DNA of 64,000 nt from Terrimonas pollutisoli (GCF_029360765.1 NZ_JARKNA010000013.1:86600-150599), one strand, 5' to 3'. Positions 9,737-18,410 are shown, counted from the first letter of the stretch. Notes: generated from the letters alone by a model not told the origin. Numbers and translations are program-made.

Positions 9737-9751
9737 TCTACCTTCGCAGAC

Positions 9752-10798
9752 ATGTTAGAATATCAGCTGAAGAATAGAGAAACCGGGCCAGCAACTTTTA
9801 ACCTCGCCCTGCATTCTCTGCGAATCGTATTTATGGGTACTCCTGAGTTTGCTGTTGCATCGTTAGATGCTTTGGTAAAAGCAGGCTATAATATTGTTGG
9901 CGTTATTACCGCACCCGATAAGCCTGCTGGCAGAGGTATGAAGGTGACTGAAAGTGCCGTCAAAAAATATGCAGTTGAGCATGGCTTGACAGTCTTACAA
10001 CCGGAGAAATTAAAGAACCCCGAATTTTTAGAAGAATTAAAATCATTGAATGCCGATCTGCAAATTGTAGTTGCTTTCAGAATGCTTCCCGAAGCGGTCT
10101 GGAGTATGCCAAGAATGGGCTCTGTCAATCTTCATGGTTCTTTATTACCACAATACCGGGGAGCGGCGCCTATCAACTGGGCGGTGATCAATGGTGAAAA
10201 GGAAACCGGGGTCACCACGTTTAAACTAAAGCATGAAATAGATACCGGCGATATTTTGTTGCAGGAAAGCTTCCCAATTGGTGAAAATGAAACCGCCGGC
10301 GAAGTGCATGATAAGATGAAAGAGATCGGTGCACAGGTGCTGGTAAAAACGGTAAAAGGATTGGCGGAAGGGACATTGAAGGAAATATCACAATCGGCAA
10401 TCGGCAATAAGCAATTAGCAAAGGAAGGCCCGGAAAGTTCGGACTCCCGTTCCCCACTCCCCACTCCCCACTCATCATTAAAGCATGCACCAAAAATTTT
10501 TACCGAGACCTGTAAAATAGATTTTTCAAAAACCGTTGAAGAAGTGCATAACCTGATCCGGGGCCTCTCTCCTTTTCCGGGTGCATTTACAGAACTAAAT
10601 GGTAAAATGCTGAAAATATACAGGAGTGAAAAAGAAATTTCACCAATTACCATCACTCCGGGCTTTCACGAAACGGATGGAAAAACCCTTTTAAAGTTTG
10701 CCTGTGCTGACGGTTATGTTCATGCAAAAGAGTTGCAGCTCGAAGGAAAAAAGAAAATGCTCATTGAGGATTTCCTGAGAGGATATCATTTTCGCTGA
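9752..10798 (+). CDS. fmt: methionyl-tRNA formyltransferase
   Basis: This enzyme formylates initiator Met-tRNA with 10-formyl-THF. The catalytic core is clear: RIVFMGTPEFAV at the N-terminus, NLHGSLLPQYRG carrying the catalytic Asn and His, and DTGDIL carrying the catalytic Asp; the C-terminal tRNA-binding domain follows. Two oddities stand out. First, the family normally starts with MRIVF, but here that position is CTG (9818). The nearest upstream in-frame ATG (9752) adds 22 residues, so either there is an N-terminal extension or a CTG start is used. Second, about 30 residues of low-complexity sequence (roughly 213-243 from 9752) are inserted between LKEI and LKHAPKIFTE, encoded by heptamer repeats. 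The insert sits in the linker between the two domains and may be tolerated. Confidence 0.93.
   Translation: MLEYQLKNRETGPATFNLALHSLRIVFMGTPEFAVASLDALVKAGYNIVGVITAPDKPAGRGMKVTESAVKKYAVEHGLTVLQPEKLKNPEFLEELKSLNADLQIVVAFRMLPEAVWSMPRMGSVNLHGSLLPQYRGAAPINWAVINGEKETGVTTFKLKHEIDTGDILLQESFPIGENETAGEVHDKMKEIGAQVLVKTVKGLAEGTLKEISQSAIGNKQLAKEGPESSDSRSPLPTPHSSLKHAPKIFTETCKIDFSKTVEEVHNLIRGLSPFPGAFTELNGKMLKIYRSEKEISPITITPGFHETDGKTLLKFACADGYVHAKELQLEGKKKMLIEDFLRGYHFR
10392..10475. repeat. two in-frame heptamer repeat tracts inside fmt
   Basis: Tract one (10392-10419) is built of AATCGGC, AATCGGC, AATAAGC and AATTAGC. Tract two (10445-10475) is CCCCACT three times, preceded by a CCCGTT variant. Both have a 7 bp period and together encode the extra low-complexity linker of Fmt. 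They resemble the short tandemly repeated heptamers (STRR) known from heterocystous cyanobacteria. Confidence 0.75.
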
Positions 10799-10825
10799 GC
10801 GAAACTCAGGCAGGGTCAACAACCA

Positions 10826-11875
10826 TCAATAGTTGACTTTTAAAATAAACTTATCTGTTTCCGTTACACCTAAGGTAGCTGCCGCTGCATTACTGATGCG
10901 TATATCATAGCCGTCATTCTGGCGAATGCCATTCATTCCACCCAATACTTTGGCAAAAATAACTTTATTGTTGCCGGGGTTTATCACCCTGACAATCGTA
11001 CCTGTTGCCACTTTATCCATCAGCATGTAATATTTCGCATCCTGCCAGCCGCTCGTTGTCTTGAAGATGCCGGAGGTAACTGTTGAATTGATGGCAGCCG
11101 GGTATATTTTAACCTGTTGCTCGAATGAAGTTTTAAAATAACCAGGGTCTTTATTAGCAGTTGTTGTTTCAGACACAGATACAGGTTCGCTTTTTTCAAG
11201 TCTTCTTTCCTGTACAGGTGTATTTTTCACTACTTGCTGTTCTTTTACCGCAACGTCTTTCACAGCCTTCTTTTCTTCCTGCTCATTCTTAGCAACTGTT
11301 TTTTCCGGCGTTATTGCAGGTTTACTTTCGGAAGTCACTGACTTACCAGTATTTTCTTTTATTGTTTCAGCTTTTACAGTTTCTTTTTCAGCATTGACCG
11401 GTGCCAGTTCTTTAACCGGCCCCCTGGCCAACATCTCCGGGGAAATCAAATAGCCCACGATCAATTTTGAACCCGCAGCGATATTGTCACTTTTAAGGCC
11501 ATTCCACTCACGCAATTTTTGCATCGGCACATTATTATTGGTATTGCTGACTTTTAACAAGCCCTCACTTTCACCCACTGTATAATAAACGGCCGTGCCT
11601 TTTTTTGTCTTTTGTGTAAAATTGGTGTCGGTTAGAGGAATGTGTATGATTTGACCAATCGCCAGGCCTGCATTCATGTCAATATTGTTATAAGCCGCAA
11701 TATGCCTGGGATGAATATTATATAATCGGCCTATCGCAAATAAACCTTCTTTCGGTGCAACAGTATGATCGAGGTAATGATTTTTATTGCTGCCTTTGAT
11801 AGTCAATTGGCCCGTCTGCGCATTCACGCAAACAACAGAACAAAATAAAACAAGCAAAAGGAATGGCTTCTTCAT
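10826..11875 (-). CDS. secreted LysM-domain protein
   Basis: A signal peptide covers residues 1-19 (KKPFLLLVLFCSVVCVNA, cleavage before Q). Two LysM-like domains follow at about 27-77 (HTVAPKEGLFAIGRLYNI, IGQIIHIPL) and 95-146 (YTVGESEGLLKVSNTN, AGSKLIVGYL). LysM domains bind peptidoglycan. Residues about 150-245 are a Lys/Glu/Val/Thr-rich linker. The last about 95 residues (SGWQDAKYYMLMDKVATGTIVRV to ILKVNY) form a conserved C-terminal domain resembling the double-psi beta-barrel type seen in Bacteroidota LysM proteins. It is probably periplasmic. It is convergent with fmt and lies 72 bp downstream of the rRNA methyltransferase gene on the same strand, so the two may be co-transcribed. Confidence 0.85.
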   Translation of the reverse strand: MKKPFLLLVLFCSVVCVNAQTGQLTIKGSNKNHYLDHTVAPKEGLFAIGRLYNIHPRHIAAYNNIDMNAGLAIGQIIHIPLTDTNFTQKTKKGTAVYYTVGESEGLLKVSNTNNNVPMQKLREWNGLKSDNIAAGSKLIVGYLISPEMLARGPVKELAPVNAEKETVKAETIKENTGKSVTSESKPAITPEKTVAKNEQEEKKAVKDVAVKEQQVVKNTPVQERRLEKSEPVSVSETTTANKDPGYFKTSFEQQVKIYPAAINSTVTSGIFKTTSGWQDAKYYMLMDKVATGTIVRVINPGNNKVIFAKVLGGMNGIRQNDGYDIRISNAAAATLGVTETDKFILKVNY

Positions 11876-11947
11876 ATGATTATTTAATTTTCATTCGACA
11901 TTGGCGGTATTGTGCAAAGATGTGGTTTTTTAATTTACAGCTTTATT

Positions 11948-13318
11948 TCAATCCTTCAATATACGCAATTCTTTAGGGTAGTAATTATTGACCCGGTTGG
12001 GCAAGATATTGATCCATCCCAATGGATGCCCCAAATAGTTTACCAATTGCCAGCCTTTATCTTTTATCTGCAATTGTACTTCTTTTCTTTTCAAATAGTT
12101 AATCGCCTGCGTGTAATCAAGAGGCAGAGAGCCGATATGTTTACTGATGATTGGGCTCATTGCCAGCGCATGGTCAGGAACTAATTTATCTCTCAATATT
12201 TCTCCAATAATTGTACCTGAATAAACAACCTTCAGGTTATTTAACAACCAGGTAAAATCGATGCTTAACCTGGAAGGCCAGGCATATACAGTGTTTTGAT
12301 TTCTTATAAAATTATTGTCGGTTATGTCCACCCATTTTTCAATAACCGCTATTTCGTTTTTGGTCAACTGTTCCGGTTTTTTCTTTATTTTAAATGAAGC
12401 ATCTTCTTCTCCATCTTTCTTTTTAAAGCAGGCAAGAAAAAAACCTTCTCCCTTTACTTTATCGGGCCAGAAACGATAACCTTTATTTCCAGTAGCAGAA
12501 GTTGTCTCAACTATTACCCATTCACTTTTAATGGAAAGTTGACAGTTGACAGTTGGTAGTTGACGGGATATCCAATCGAGGATGTCTTCATCTTCTTCTT
12601 TAGAATAAGAACAGGTTGAATAAATCAAAATGCCATCTTTTTTTAATGCGGGCCATATATCTGCAAGAATTCGTTGTTGTCGCTGCGAACATAACTGCAC
12701 ATTATTCAAACTCCACTCGTTCATGGCTTCGGGCTCACGACGGAAAAGTCCGCTGCCACTGCAGGGAGCATCTACTACTATCACGTCAAAATAGTTCTCC
12801 AATCTTGCAAAATCTTTTGGATCATTATTGGTCACCATCACATTACTGCAGCCCCATTTGACGATGTTATCTTTTAAAATATTCGCTCTTGACCGGATCA
12901 CCTCATTACTGACAAGCAAACTGTCTTTGGAGATCAGCGATTGAATATGGGTTGATTTGCCACCGGGAGCTGCTGAAAGATCCAGCACTTTTAGCGGCTG
13001 TGATAGTTCTACGGTTTGTTTTAAAGCTTGTTCGAGAAACATACTACTGGCTTCCTGCACATAATAGAGACCGGCATGAAAAAGAGGATCGAAGGTGAAG
13101 GACGGGCGGGTTCGGAGATAGTAGCCGTATTGCGACCATAAGACCTCACCCAAACCCTCTCCAAAGGAGAGGGCTTTTGGAGACTCTGATAGTTTGAAAG
13201 GGTTTATTCGTATTGAAGTGATTTGTTCGCCGGATGCATGTACTTTTTCAAAGGCTTCTTTATCGAAACCTTTAATATCAGCTAACGAATTCATCAAGGA
13301 GACCGGCAGGTGTTTCAT
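11948..13318 (-). CDS. rRNA (cytosine-C5) methyltransferase, RsmF/NOL1-NOP2-sun family
   Basis: This SAM-dependent m5C methyltransferase is predicted to act on 16S rRNA. The SAM-binding motif is LDLSAAPGGKST near residue 113. The two family cysteines are both present: C186 in DAPCSGSG (release) and C236 in YSTCSYS (nucleophile). The C-terminal about 120 residues correspond to the RsmF-type RNA-binding region. Two stretches look inserted compared with relatives: about residues 46-60 (PKALSFGEGLGEV), encoded by a palindrome, and about 251-261 (LPTVNCQLSI), encoded by a heptamer repeat. The start at 13318 overlaps the end of the upstream membrane-protein gene by 41 bp; the next ATG (13294) would reduce this to 17 bp. 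Confidence 0.9.
   Translation of the reverse strand: MKHLPVSLMNSLADIKGFDKEAFEKVHASGEQITSIRINPFKLSESPKALSFGEGLGEVLWSQYGYYLRTRPSFTFDPLFHAGLYYVQEASSMFLEQALKQTVELSQPLKVLDLSAAPGGKSTHIQSLISKDSLLVSNEVIRSRANILKDNIVKWGCSNVMVTNNDPKDFARLENYFDVIVVDAPCSGSGLFRREPEAMNEWSLNNVQLCSQRQQRILADIWPALKKDGILIYSTCSYSKEEDEDILDWISRQLPTVNCQLSIKSEWVIVETTSATGNKGYRFWPDKVKGEGFFLACFKKKDGEEDASFKIKKKPEQLTKNEIAVIEKWVDITDNNFIRNQNTVYAWPSRLSIDFTWLLNNLKVVYSGTIIGEILRDKLVPDHALAMSPIISKHIGSLPLDYTQAINYLKRKEVQLQIKDKGWQLVNYLGHPLGWINILPNRVNNYYPKELRILKD
12538..12565. repeat. in-frame GTTGACA heptamer repeat in the rRNA methyltransferase gene
   Basis: Four consecutive 7 bp units are visible: GTTGACA, GTTGACA, GTTGGTA and GTTGACG. They encode part of the LPTVNCQLS segment of the methyltransferase, between the YSTCSYS motif and the following strand, a region normally variable in the family. 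Confidence 0.75.
13155..13173. repeat. in-frame palindrome CCCTCTCC-AAA-GGAGAGGG in the rRNA methyltransferase gene
   Basis: Eight-bp perfect arms (13155-13162 and 13166-13173) with an AAA loop are preceded by ACCTCACCC. The palindrome encodes part of KALSFGEGLGE near residue 50 of the methyltransferase. The same type of palindrome recurs in the neighbouring spacers and in thyA. Confidence 0.8.
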
Positions 13319-13775
13319 TCTCTGTCACTTCATTTTTCCGTTTGAAATATTTCACAATAGTAACAATAAAAAATATGTGGGCTAACGAAAAGAGGAACCA
13401 AAAAGTCCAATAATTTATTTTGTTTATAAGTGGATATAGATCCGGGTGTTCAGAAGCTGGGTATTTGATTACCATAAAAGGCGTTAACACAAACATTAAA
13501 AGCGGAAGCAATACCACGGCAAGAAAAAGAATCCATACATGCCTATGAGCCCATCTTTTTTGCGGGTTGTCAAATCTCAATCTCCAGTAAATAAAAGCCT
13601 CAAGAAGTGGAAGAATAACTATAATTAAATTCAGAAAAGAAAATACTTCGTATGCTGCTGTATTGATGCCCCTTTTAAGCAAAAAATTATACAAAAACCA
13701 TAGTTGAACAATCCTAAAGACAGCACATCCGATCAATACCCAGACCCCTGTCAAAAATGGCTTAAACTTCATCAT
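13278..13775 (-). CDS. small integral membrane protein of unknown function
   Basis: This is a 165-residue protein with four predicted transmembrane helices, at about 9-34 (LTGVWVLIGCAVFRIVQ onward), 45-65 (FLNLIIVILPLLEAFIYW), 78-102 (VWILFLAVVLLPLLMFVLTP) and 122-142 (YWTFWFLFSLAHIFFIVTIV), ending in a short charged tail. No family is recognised. Its 3' end overlaps the annotated start of the rRNA methyltransferase, so the two are translationally close. It begins only 16 bp after the pntB stop on the same strand, so it may be transcribed with the pnt genes. There is no link to transhydrogenase function beyond position. Confidence 0.7.
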   Translation of the reverse strand: MMKFKPFLTGVWVLIGCAVFRIVQLWFLYNFLLKRGINTAAYEVFSFLNLIIVILPLLEAFIYWRLRFDNPQKRWAHRHVWILFLAVVLLPLLMFVLTPFMVIKYPASEHPDLYPLINKINYWTFWFLFSLAHIFFIVTIVKYFKRKNEVTENETPAGLLDEFVS

Positions 13776-13791
13776 TGCATCTGTCCATTGA

Positions 13792-15261
13792 CTACAAGTT
13801 CTTTATTTCTCCTATCAGATCCTGTAACACTTTTTTTGCATCACCAAACAGCATAGACGTTTTTGGCCGAAAGAAAAGATCATTCTCAATACCGGCATAA
13901 CCTGGCTTCATGCTTCGTTTATTAACGATCACATTTTTGGCTAGCTCAACATCCAGTATCGGCATGCCGTAAATCGGCGATGACGGGTCTGTTTTTGCTG
14001 CAGGGTTTACTACGTCATTCGCACCAAGGACCAACACCACATCTGTCGTCGGAAACTCTTCATTGGCTTGCTCCATTTCTTCGAGCCTGTCATAGCTCAC
14101 ATCTGCTTCGGCCAGCAGTACATTCATATGACCGGGCATACGACCTGCCACCGGGTGAATGGCATATTTCACTTGCACACCTTTTTCGTTCAACAACTTC
14201 TCCAATTCATGGCAGGCATGCTGCGCCTGGGCTACTGCAAGACCATAGCCCGGAACGATTATCACTTTGTTGGCATAGCTCATGATCACGGCCGTGTCGC
14301 TTAAATTAATTTCCTTGTAATGCCCCTGCTCTTTTGACCCTGCTGCACCAGCTGATGATGAGCCACCACCAAAAGAACCGATGAGCACATTCAACAACGA
14401 ACGGTTCATGGCTTTGCACATCAATATCGTTAACAATGTACCAGCAGCACCAACGAGGATACCACCCGTCAGCATCACTTTATTATCATAGAGGAAACCA
14501 CCACAAGCTGCGGCTACGCCGGTAAAAGAGTTTAATAACGAAATAACAACAGGCATATCAGCGCCGCCGATGGGGAAAACAAAGAATACTCCATAAAGCA
14601 ATGACAAAGCAAAGATGGTATAGAAAACTATGGCTGCGTTAGCAGGAATCCAGCCAATTAAATAAACAGCCAACGAAAGAATCACGAGCAGCAGTACAAT
14701 ATTGAATATATGTTGTCCTTTGAATGAAAAGTCTTTTACTTTTCCATTCAGTTTGCCCCATGCAATCATACTTCCGGCGAAGGATACTGAGCCGATAATA
14801 AGTCCAAGAATGATAATTAATAAATGACCGGCTGAGACAGGAGCACTGCCTAAATTGGTTTTAATTAAGATATCAGCTATTTCAAAAGAAAAATGATTGA
14901 CCTGGAAATTGTTTTTAGCAATATGATCAAACTCAACCACTGAAATCAACCCTGCACAAGCTCCGCCCATTCCATTAAACAAACTCACCATCTCCGGCAT
15001 GGCGGTCATCTTCACTTTCTTTGCAGCCAATGTTCCTATTATAGAACCAATGGCAATACCGCCAAATATCCAGCCATAGTTGCCCAGTTTTTGTCCATCT
15101 TCCTCGTATAAAAAAATTGTTCCCAGTATCGCAATCATCATACCGGTAGCGGCCACCAGGTTGCCCTTTCTTGCTGCAGCCGGGTTAGACAACATCTTTA
15201 ACCCGATGATGAATGTCACCGAACCGATAATGTAACAAAGTGTAAGTATGTTTAATTCCAT
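13792..15261 (-). CDS. pntB: proton-translocating NAD(P)+ transhydrogenase, beta subunit
   Basis: This is the membrane and NADP(H)-binding subunit of the transhydrogenase that couples hydride transfer between NADH and NADP+ to proton flow across the inner membrane. The N-terminal about 290 residues carry about nine hydrophobic helices (ILTLCYIIGSVTFIIGLKML onward). The C-terminal domain III has the NADP-binding signature (VPGYGLAVAQAQHA, HPVAGRMPGHMNVLLAEA, VLVLGANDVVNP). The ATG at 15261 is chosen; the frame extends upstream through a palindromic repeat to 15306, but that extension is repeat-encoded. It is third in the order pntA1, pntA2, pntB, with the alpha subunit split as in many bacteria. 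Confidence 0.96.
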   Translation of the reverse strand: MELNILTLCYIIGSVTFIIGLKMLSNPAAARKGNLVAATGMMIAILGTIFLYEEDGQKLGNYGWIFGGIAIGSIIGTLAAKKVKMTAMPEMVSLFNGMGGACAGLISVVEFDHIAKNNFQVNHFSFEIADILIKTNLGSAPVSAGHLLIIILGLIIGSVSFAGSMIAWGKLNGKVKDFSFKGQHIFNIVLLLVILSLAVYLIGWIPANAAIVFYTIFALSLLYGVFFVFPIGGADMPVVISLLNSFTGVAAACGGFLYDNKVMLTGGILVGAAGTLLTILMCKAMNRSLLNVLIGSFGGGSSSAGAAGSKEQGHYKEINLSDTAVIMSYANKVIIVPGYGLAVAQAQHACHELEKLLNEKGVQVKYAIHPVAGRMPGHMNVLLAEADVSYDRLEEMEQANEEFPTTDVVLVLGANDVVNPAAKTDPSSPIYGMPILDVELAKNVIVNKRSMKPGYAGIENDLFFRPKTSMLFGDAKKVLQDLIGEIKNL

Positions 15262-15277
15262 AAAAGCGGCCCCCTCC

Positions 15278-15335
15278 ACCCTCCCCCGGTGGGGGAGGGT
15301 ATCCACTCACAGCCCTGAAAGCAGCAAGTGAACTA
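15278..15335. repeat. palindromic leader module upstream of pntB
   Basis: Ten-bp perfect arms ACCCTCCCCC (15278-15287) and GGGGGAGGGT (15291-15300) are followed by a CCACTCACAGCCCT segment ending in GCAGCAAGTG. On the pnt transcript this is a strong GC hairpin only about 16 nt before the pntB ATG. The same module in variant form precedes pntA2, with another copy at 15828-15875. Confidence 0.8.
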
Positions 15336-15408
15336 TTTATTTTAAAATTTACAAAAGAACTAAAGACTATGCCATCTATAATGAATCTCCGTAAGTCCCT
15401 TTAGGGAT

Positions 15409-15711
15409 TTAGGGTTTCTTCTTCTTAAACATCTCCAGCATCCGGTCAGTTACTACAAAGCCGCCTACTACATTCAATGTCCCAAGAATTACCGCCAGGA
15501 ACCCTAATACCAGGGCCAGGTAATTGTCATGTTCAGCCTTGCCCATAACAATGATGGCACCAATGATTACCACTCCATGAATGGCATTGGCACCGCTCAT
15601 CAGCGGCGTATGCAATACACTTGGCACACGGCCGATGACTTCAATACCCACAAAAATCATCAGGATGACGATGTAGATGATCTGTTGATTTGCTGTTATC
15701 CATGAAAGCAT
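15409..15711 (-). CDS. NAD(P)+ transhydrogenase alpha subunit, membrane part (PntA2)
   Basis: This 100-residue protein corresponds to the C-terminal membrane domain of PntA, encoded separately. Three hydrophobic helices are visible: QIIYIVILMIFVGIEVIGRV, the ANAIHGVVIIGAIIVMGK segment with the conserved SGANAIHG motif of the proton channel region, and YLALVLGFLAVILGTLNVVGG. The ATG at 15711 is used; an upstream in-frame extension to 15756 is encoded by a palindromic repeat and has no family counterpart. It lies between pntA1 and pntB and is separated from both by repeat-filled spacers, which is unusual for a normally tight operon. Confidence 0.93.
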   Translation of the reverse strand: MLSWITANQQIIYIVILMIFVGIEVIGRVPSVLHTPLMSGANAIHGVVIIGAIIVMGKAEHDNYLALVLGFLAVILGTLNVVGGFVVTDRMLEMFKKKKP

Positions 15712-16055
15712 AAAGAGGCCTCCCCTAAATCCCCTCCCAAAGAGGGGACTTGCCACTCACAGCCCTACAGCAGCAAGTGGTTTGTTGTTATTAAATATTG
15801 TTGAGTAAAGAACTAAAACCCTCCAAACCTCCCTAAAGGGAGGCATGCCACTCACAGCCACATGAGCAGTGGGTAAACTATTGAAGAGTAAAGAGCCGAA
15901 CGATGAAGTGTGCGACCCCGAGTTCCGTCGCTTTGCTCCTCGTCGGGGCAGGCGCAACAAAAGCTGATCGGGGAACTAAAGTTGACAACACACTTATCAT
16001 CTATCTGCTAAAGAACTTTCAAAATTAAAAATGCTAAACCCACCTAAGTTCCCCT
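15712..16055. repeat. repeat-filled spacer between pntA1 and pntA2
   Basis: No gene is seen here. It contains palindrome CCCCTC/GAGGGG (15731-15736, 15742-15747) with its CCACTCACAGCCCT tail to 15780. A second copy, CCTCCCT/AGGGAGG (15828-15834, 15837-15843), has a CCACTCACAGCC tail. A CCGAACGATGAAGTG phrase sits at 15896-15910, followed by a GTCGGGGC-rich stretch. At 16050-16063 is TCCCCT/AGGGGA, which also supplies the pntA1 stop codon. The 67-residue open frame at 15757-15960 is composed of these repeats and is not called. Confidence 0.75.
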
Positions 16056-17174
16056 TTAGGGGACAGAGGTTTTCACTCTTTCATGCACTACTTCTCCCCC
16101 ATGTGTAATACAACTTCCTTTTACAAGATCGTCTTCCCAGTTCAGGTTGATGGTCCCTTCTTTTGTTATGATCAGTTGTAAAAAATTAAGGATGTTCTTA
16201 CCATATAATTTGCTGGCATCTGATGGCAGTGTCGCCTGCAAATTGGAATTCCCGATAATGTTGACACCATTGTAGACAACTGTCTCGTTATTTTTTGTAA
16301 AGGGTGTGTTACCACCGGTAGCTGCCGCAATATCAATGATCACCGACCCGTTGCGCATTGCATTTATCATCTCCTCTGTAATAAGTATAGGTGCTTTTTT
16401 ACCGGGTATCTGTGCTGTAGTGATGACGATATCTGCCTTGGCAATACTCTCCGCGATTCGTTGTTGTTGTTTTTGTTTGTAATCTTCCGTTTGTTCAACG
16501 GCATAACCACCTGCTTTGCTGGCATCGGCAGCACCTTCCACTTCCACAAACTTTGCACCCAGGCTCATTACTTCTTCTTTTACGGCAGGTCTTGTATCAA
16601 ACACTTCGACAACAGCGCCTAATCTTTTAGCCGTGGCAATTGCCTGCAAGCCGGCGACACCGGCGCCCAGTATTAAAACTTTTGCGGGAGCAATACTTCC
16701 TGCTGCCGTCATGAACATGGGGAAATATCTTCCATATGAATTAGCAGCCAGTAATACAGCTTTGTAACCAGCGATATTTGCCTGTGAACTGAGTACATCC
16801 ATCGATTGTGCACGGGTAGTGCGTGGCAGCATGTCCAATGAAAAACTGGTAATACCTTTTGACGCCCATTGTTTCATGGCATCACCGGTAAACAATGGCT
16901 GATAAACACCGATTAAAATTTTGGAATTGGCAATTGACAAGGCAGGATCAGGCTGGTTTATCGCCAAAATGATATCCGCCGATGTGGCGATCTCATTTGC
17001 ACTGGTAATTCCTGCCCCTGCTTTTTCATAATCCGCATTGCTGCAAAAGGCTTTCTCACCTGCTCCATTTTCCACTAATACAGTAATGCCTTTTTTTGTA
17101 AGTGTAGCTACCGATTCTGCCAGCAACGATACCCGGGTTTCGGGATGTGGCTCCTTTAATATTCCTATGACCAT
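16056..17174 (-). CDS. NAD(P)+ transhydrogenase alpha subunit, NAD-binding part (PntA1)
   Basis: This is the soluble domain I of transhydrogenase, related to alanine dehydrogenase, and it binds NAD(H). MVIGILKEPHPETRVSL is the family N-terminus. The NAD-binding Rossmann motif is ILGAGVAGLQAIATAKRLGA followed by the acidic FDTRP. IPGKKAPILITEEM and the C-terminal NLQATLPSDASKLYGKNILNFL segment are also typical. It is about 370 residues, the normal size for the split form. The last residues (TSVP, stop TAA) fall inside a TCCCCT/AGGGGA palindrome, so the C-terminus has probably been rewritten by the repeat. It is the first gene of the pnt set. Confidence 0.95.
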   Translation of the reverse strand: MVIGILKEPHPETRVSLLAESVATLTKKGITVLVENGAGEKAFCSNADYEKAGAGITSANEIATSADIILAINQPDPALSIANSKILIGVYQPLFTGDAMKQWASKGITSFSLDMLPRTTRAQSMDVLSSQANIAGYKAVLLAANSYGRYFPMFMTAAGSIAPAKVLILGAGVAGLQAIATAKRLGAVVEVFDTRPAVKEEVMSLGAKFVEVEGAADASKAGGYAVEQTEDYKQKQQQRIAESIAKADIVITTAQIPGKKAPILITEEMINAMRNGSVIIDIAAATGGNTPFTKNNETVVYNGVNIIGNSNLQATLPSDASKLYGKNILNFLQLIITKEGTINLNWEDDLVKGSCITHGGEVVHERVKTSVP

Positions 17175-17612
17175 GCAGGAAATACTGTTTTTTCAAGAAT
17201 GAGATGACCGATTTTGACCGAAGATATTAAAATTTTGATACCAAGCTAAGGTAATTCTACTCAGCATTGGTTGCGCCGCACTCTTGTACGTCCGGGAATT
17301 CTGCTCATCAAACCTCATCCCTCGTATCCCTTCTCCGGAAGAGAAGGGACGGCACTGCATTGCTGATTCCAAACTCCATAACTACCCCATCATCATTATA
17401 ACTATACTCGCCACTTTCAAATACTCTTAATCAAATGCGGAGATTTCGAAAAGCGAAGCTTGTGCGCCGTTCCTCTCCTTTGGAGAGGCTAGGTGAGGTC
17501 TCTACTCAACATTTTAGAAGCTTACTATTACCATCATACTCTCAGCCTGCCTGTCGGTAGACAAGGGCTGTGTGTTGATGGTCCCGACTGTTTCGTCGGG
17601 ATCGGGATGGGC
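17175..17612. repeat. gene-free spacer with several palindromic repeats
   Basis: No gene is seen in 438 bp. It holds a GTTGCGCCGCACTCTT phrase (about 17270), matching one at 14-29, and three palindromes: TCCCTTCTC/GAGAAGGGA (17327-17335, 17341-17349), CCTCTCC-TTT-GGAGAGG (17472-17488, followed by CTAGGTGAGGTCTC) and TCCCGAC/GTCGGGA (17582-17588, 17595-17601). Confidence 0.75.
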
Positions 17613-18410
17613 CTAAAACCTAATAGTAAAATGCTGCTTTTCTTTAAATTCCTGTCTTAACAATACAATCCCAATAAAAAAAAGGTCAATTGTGCATCGC
17701 ACAGCCGAATGTTGTTGAATGCTTTTCCATGCTTGCTCCATTTCACTGCTCCAATGAATATCATCAAAGATTATTATTGAATTATTATTTAACACCGGGA
17801 GCAATTGTTTGAAATAACGCTCTGTTGGTTCCCGGCGATGATTTCCATCGATGAATACAAAGTCAACCGAAGAAAGGCTATCAACAACTGCCGGTAATGT
17901 ATTGTCAAAATTTCCTTTCTTTATCGTAATGTTTTCAAGATTTAACGTCTTAAAGTTTTGTTCAGCCTTTTCAGCAATAGATGAAGCTCCCTCCATAGTT
18001 ACCAGGCTTGCATTTGGCTTTGCCAATGACAGGTAAGAAGTCGTGATACCTAATGACGTTCCCAATTCTATAATTGCCTGCGGCTGGTAGTAGCTGACTA
18101 TGCGATATAACAACTGGCCATACTTCGGTGGTTTAGCCGCATTTTTGGCGATAGAAGAAACGCTGCGACGATTTGTTTTATCAATGGAGGAACCAGCACC
18201 AAAGTCTTCGACTTCCAAAATAGTAGGATCTTTCACCAATTGGTTTCTCAAGGCCTCTACCTGCTGGCAAGCGGGGTATTGGGTTTTATCATTCAATACA
18301 TGGATGATAAAGTCAAATACAAACGGCGAGTGCATGCCATGGCCTTTGCCATTGTATGCTGTAAAATAATAATGAAGATATTTTTGAACTAGCTTCAGCC
18401 TTGAATACAT
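17613..18410 (-). CDS. class I SAM-dependent methyltransferase (O-methyltransferase-like)
   Basis: The protein is 265 residues from the ATG at 18410. A Rossmann methyltransferase core is visible: AIIELGTSLGITTSYLSLA is motif I, VTMEGASS supplies the acidic SAM-ribose contact, and DFVFIDGNHRREPT matches the DxxFIDG(D/N)H motif of caffeoyl-CoA-type O-methyltransferases. IIIFDDIHWS follows as the usual metal-binding or active-site strand. No substrate can be named. The gene lies just downstream of folA on the same strand, separated by 54 bp that contain an octamer repeat, so co-transcription with folA is possible. Confidence 0.85.
   Translation of the reverse strand: MYSRLKLVQKYLHYYFTAYNGKGHGMHSPFVFDFIIHVLNDKTQYPACQQVEALRNQLVKDPTILEVEDFGAGSSIDKTNRRSVSSIAKNAAKPPKYGQLLYRIVSYYQPQAIIELGTSLGITTSYLSLAKPNASLVTMEGASSIAEKAEQNFKTLNLENITIKKGNFDNTLPAVVDSLSSVDFVFIDGNHRREPTERYFKQLLPVLNNNSIIIFDDIHWSSEMEQAWKSIQQHSAVRCTIDLFFIGIVLLRQEFKEKQHFTIRF

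Noticed and set aside
15757..15960. Open frame of 67 codons in the pnt spacer
   Set aside because: It is composed of palindromic repeats and tails, and its Arg/Gly-rich product has no plausible domain.
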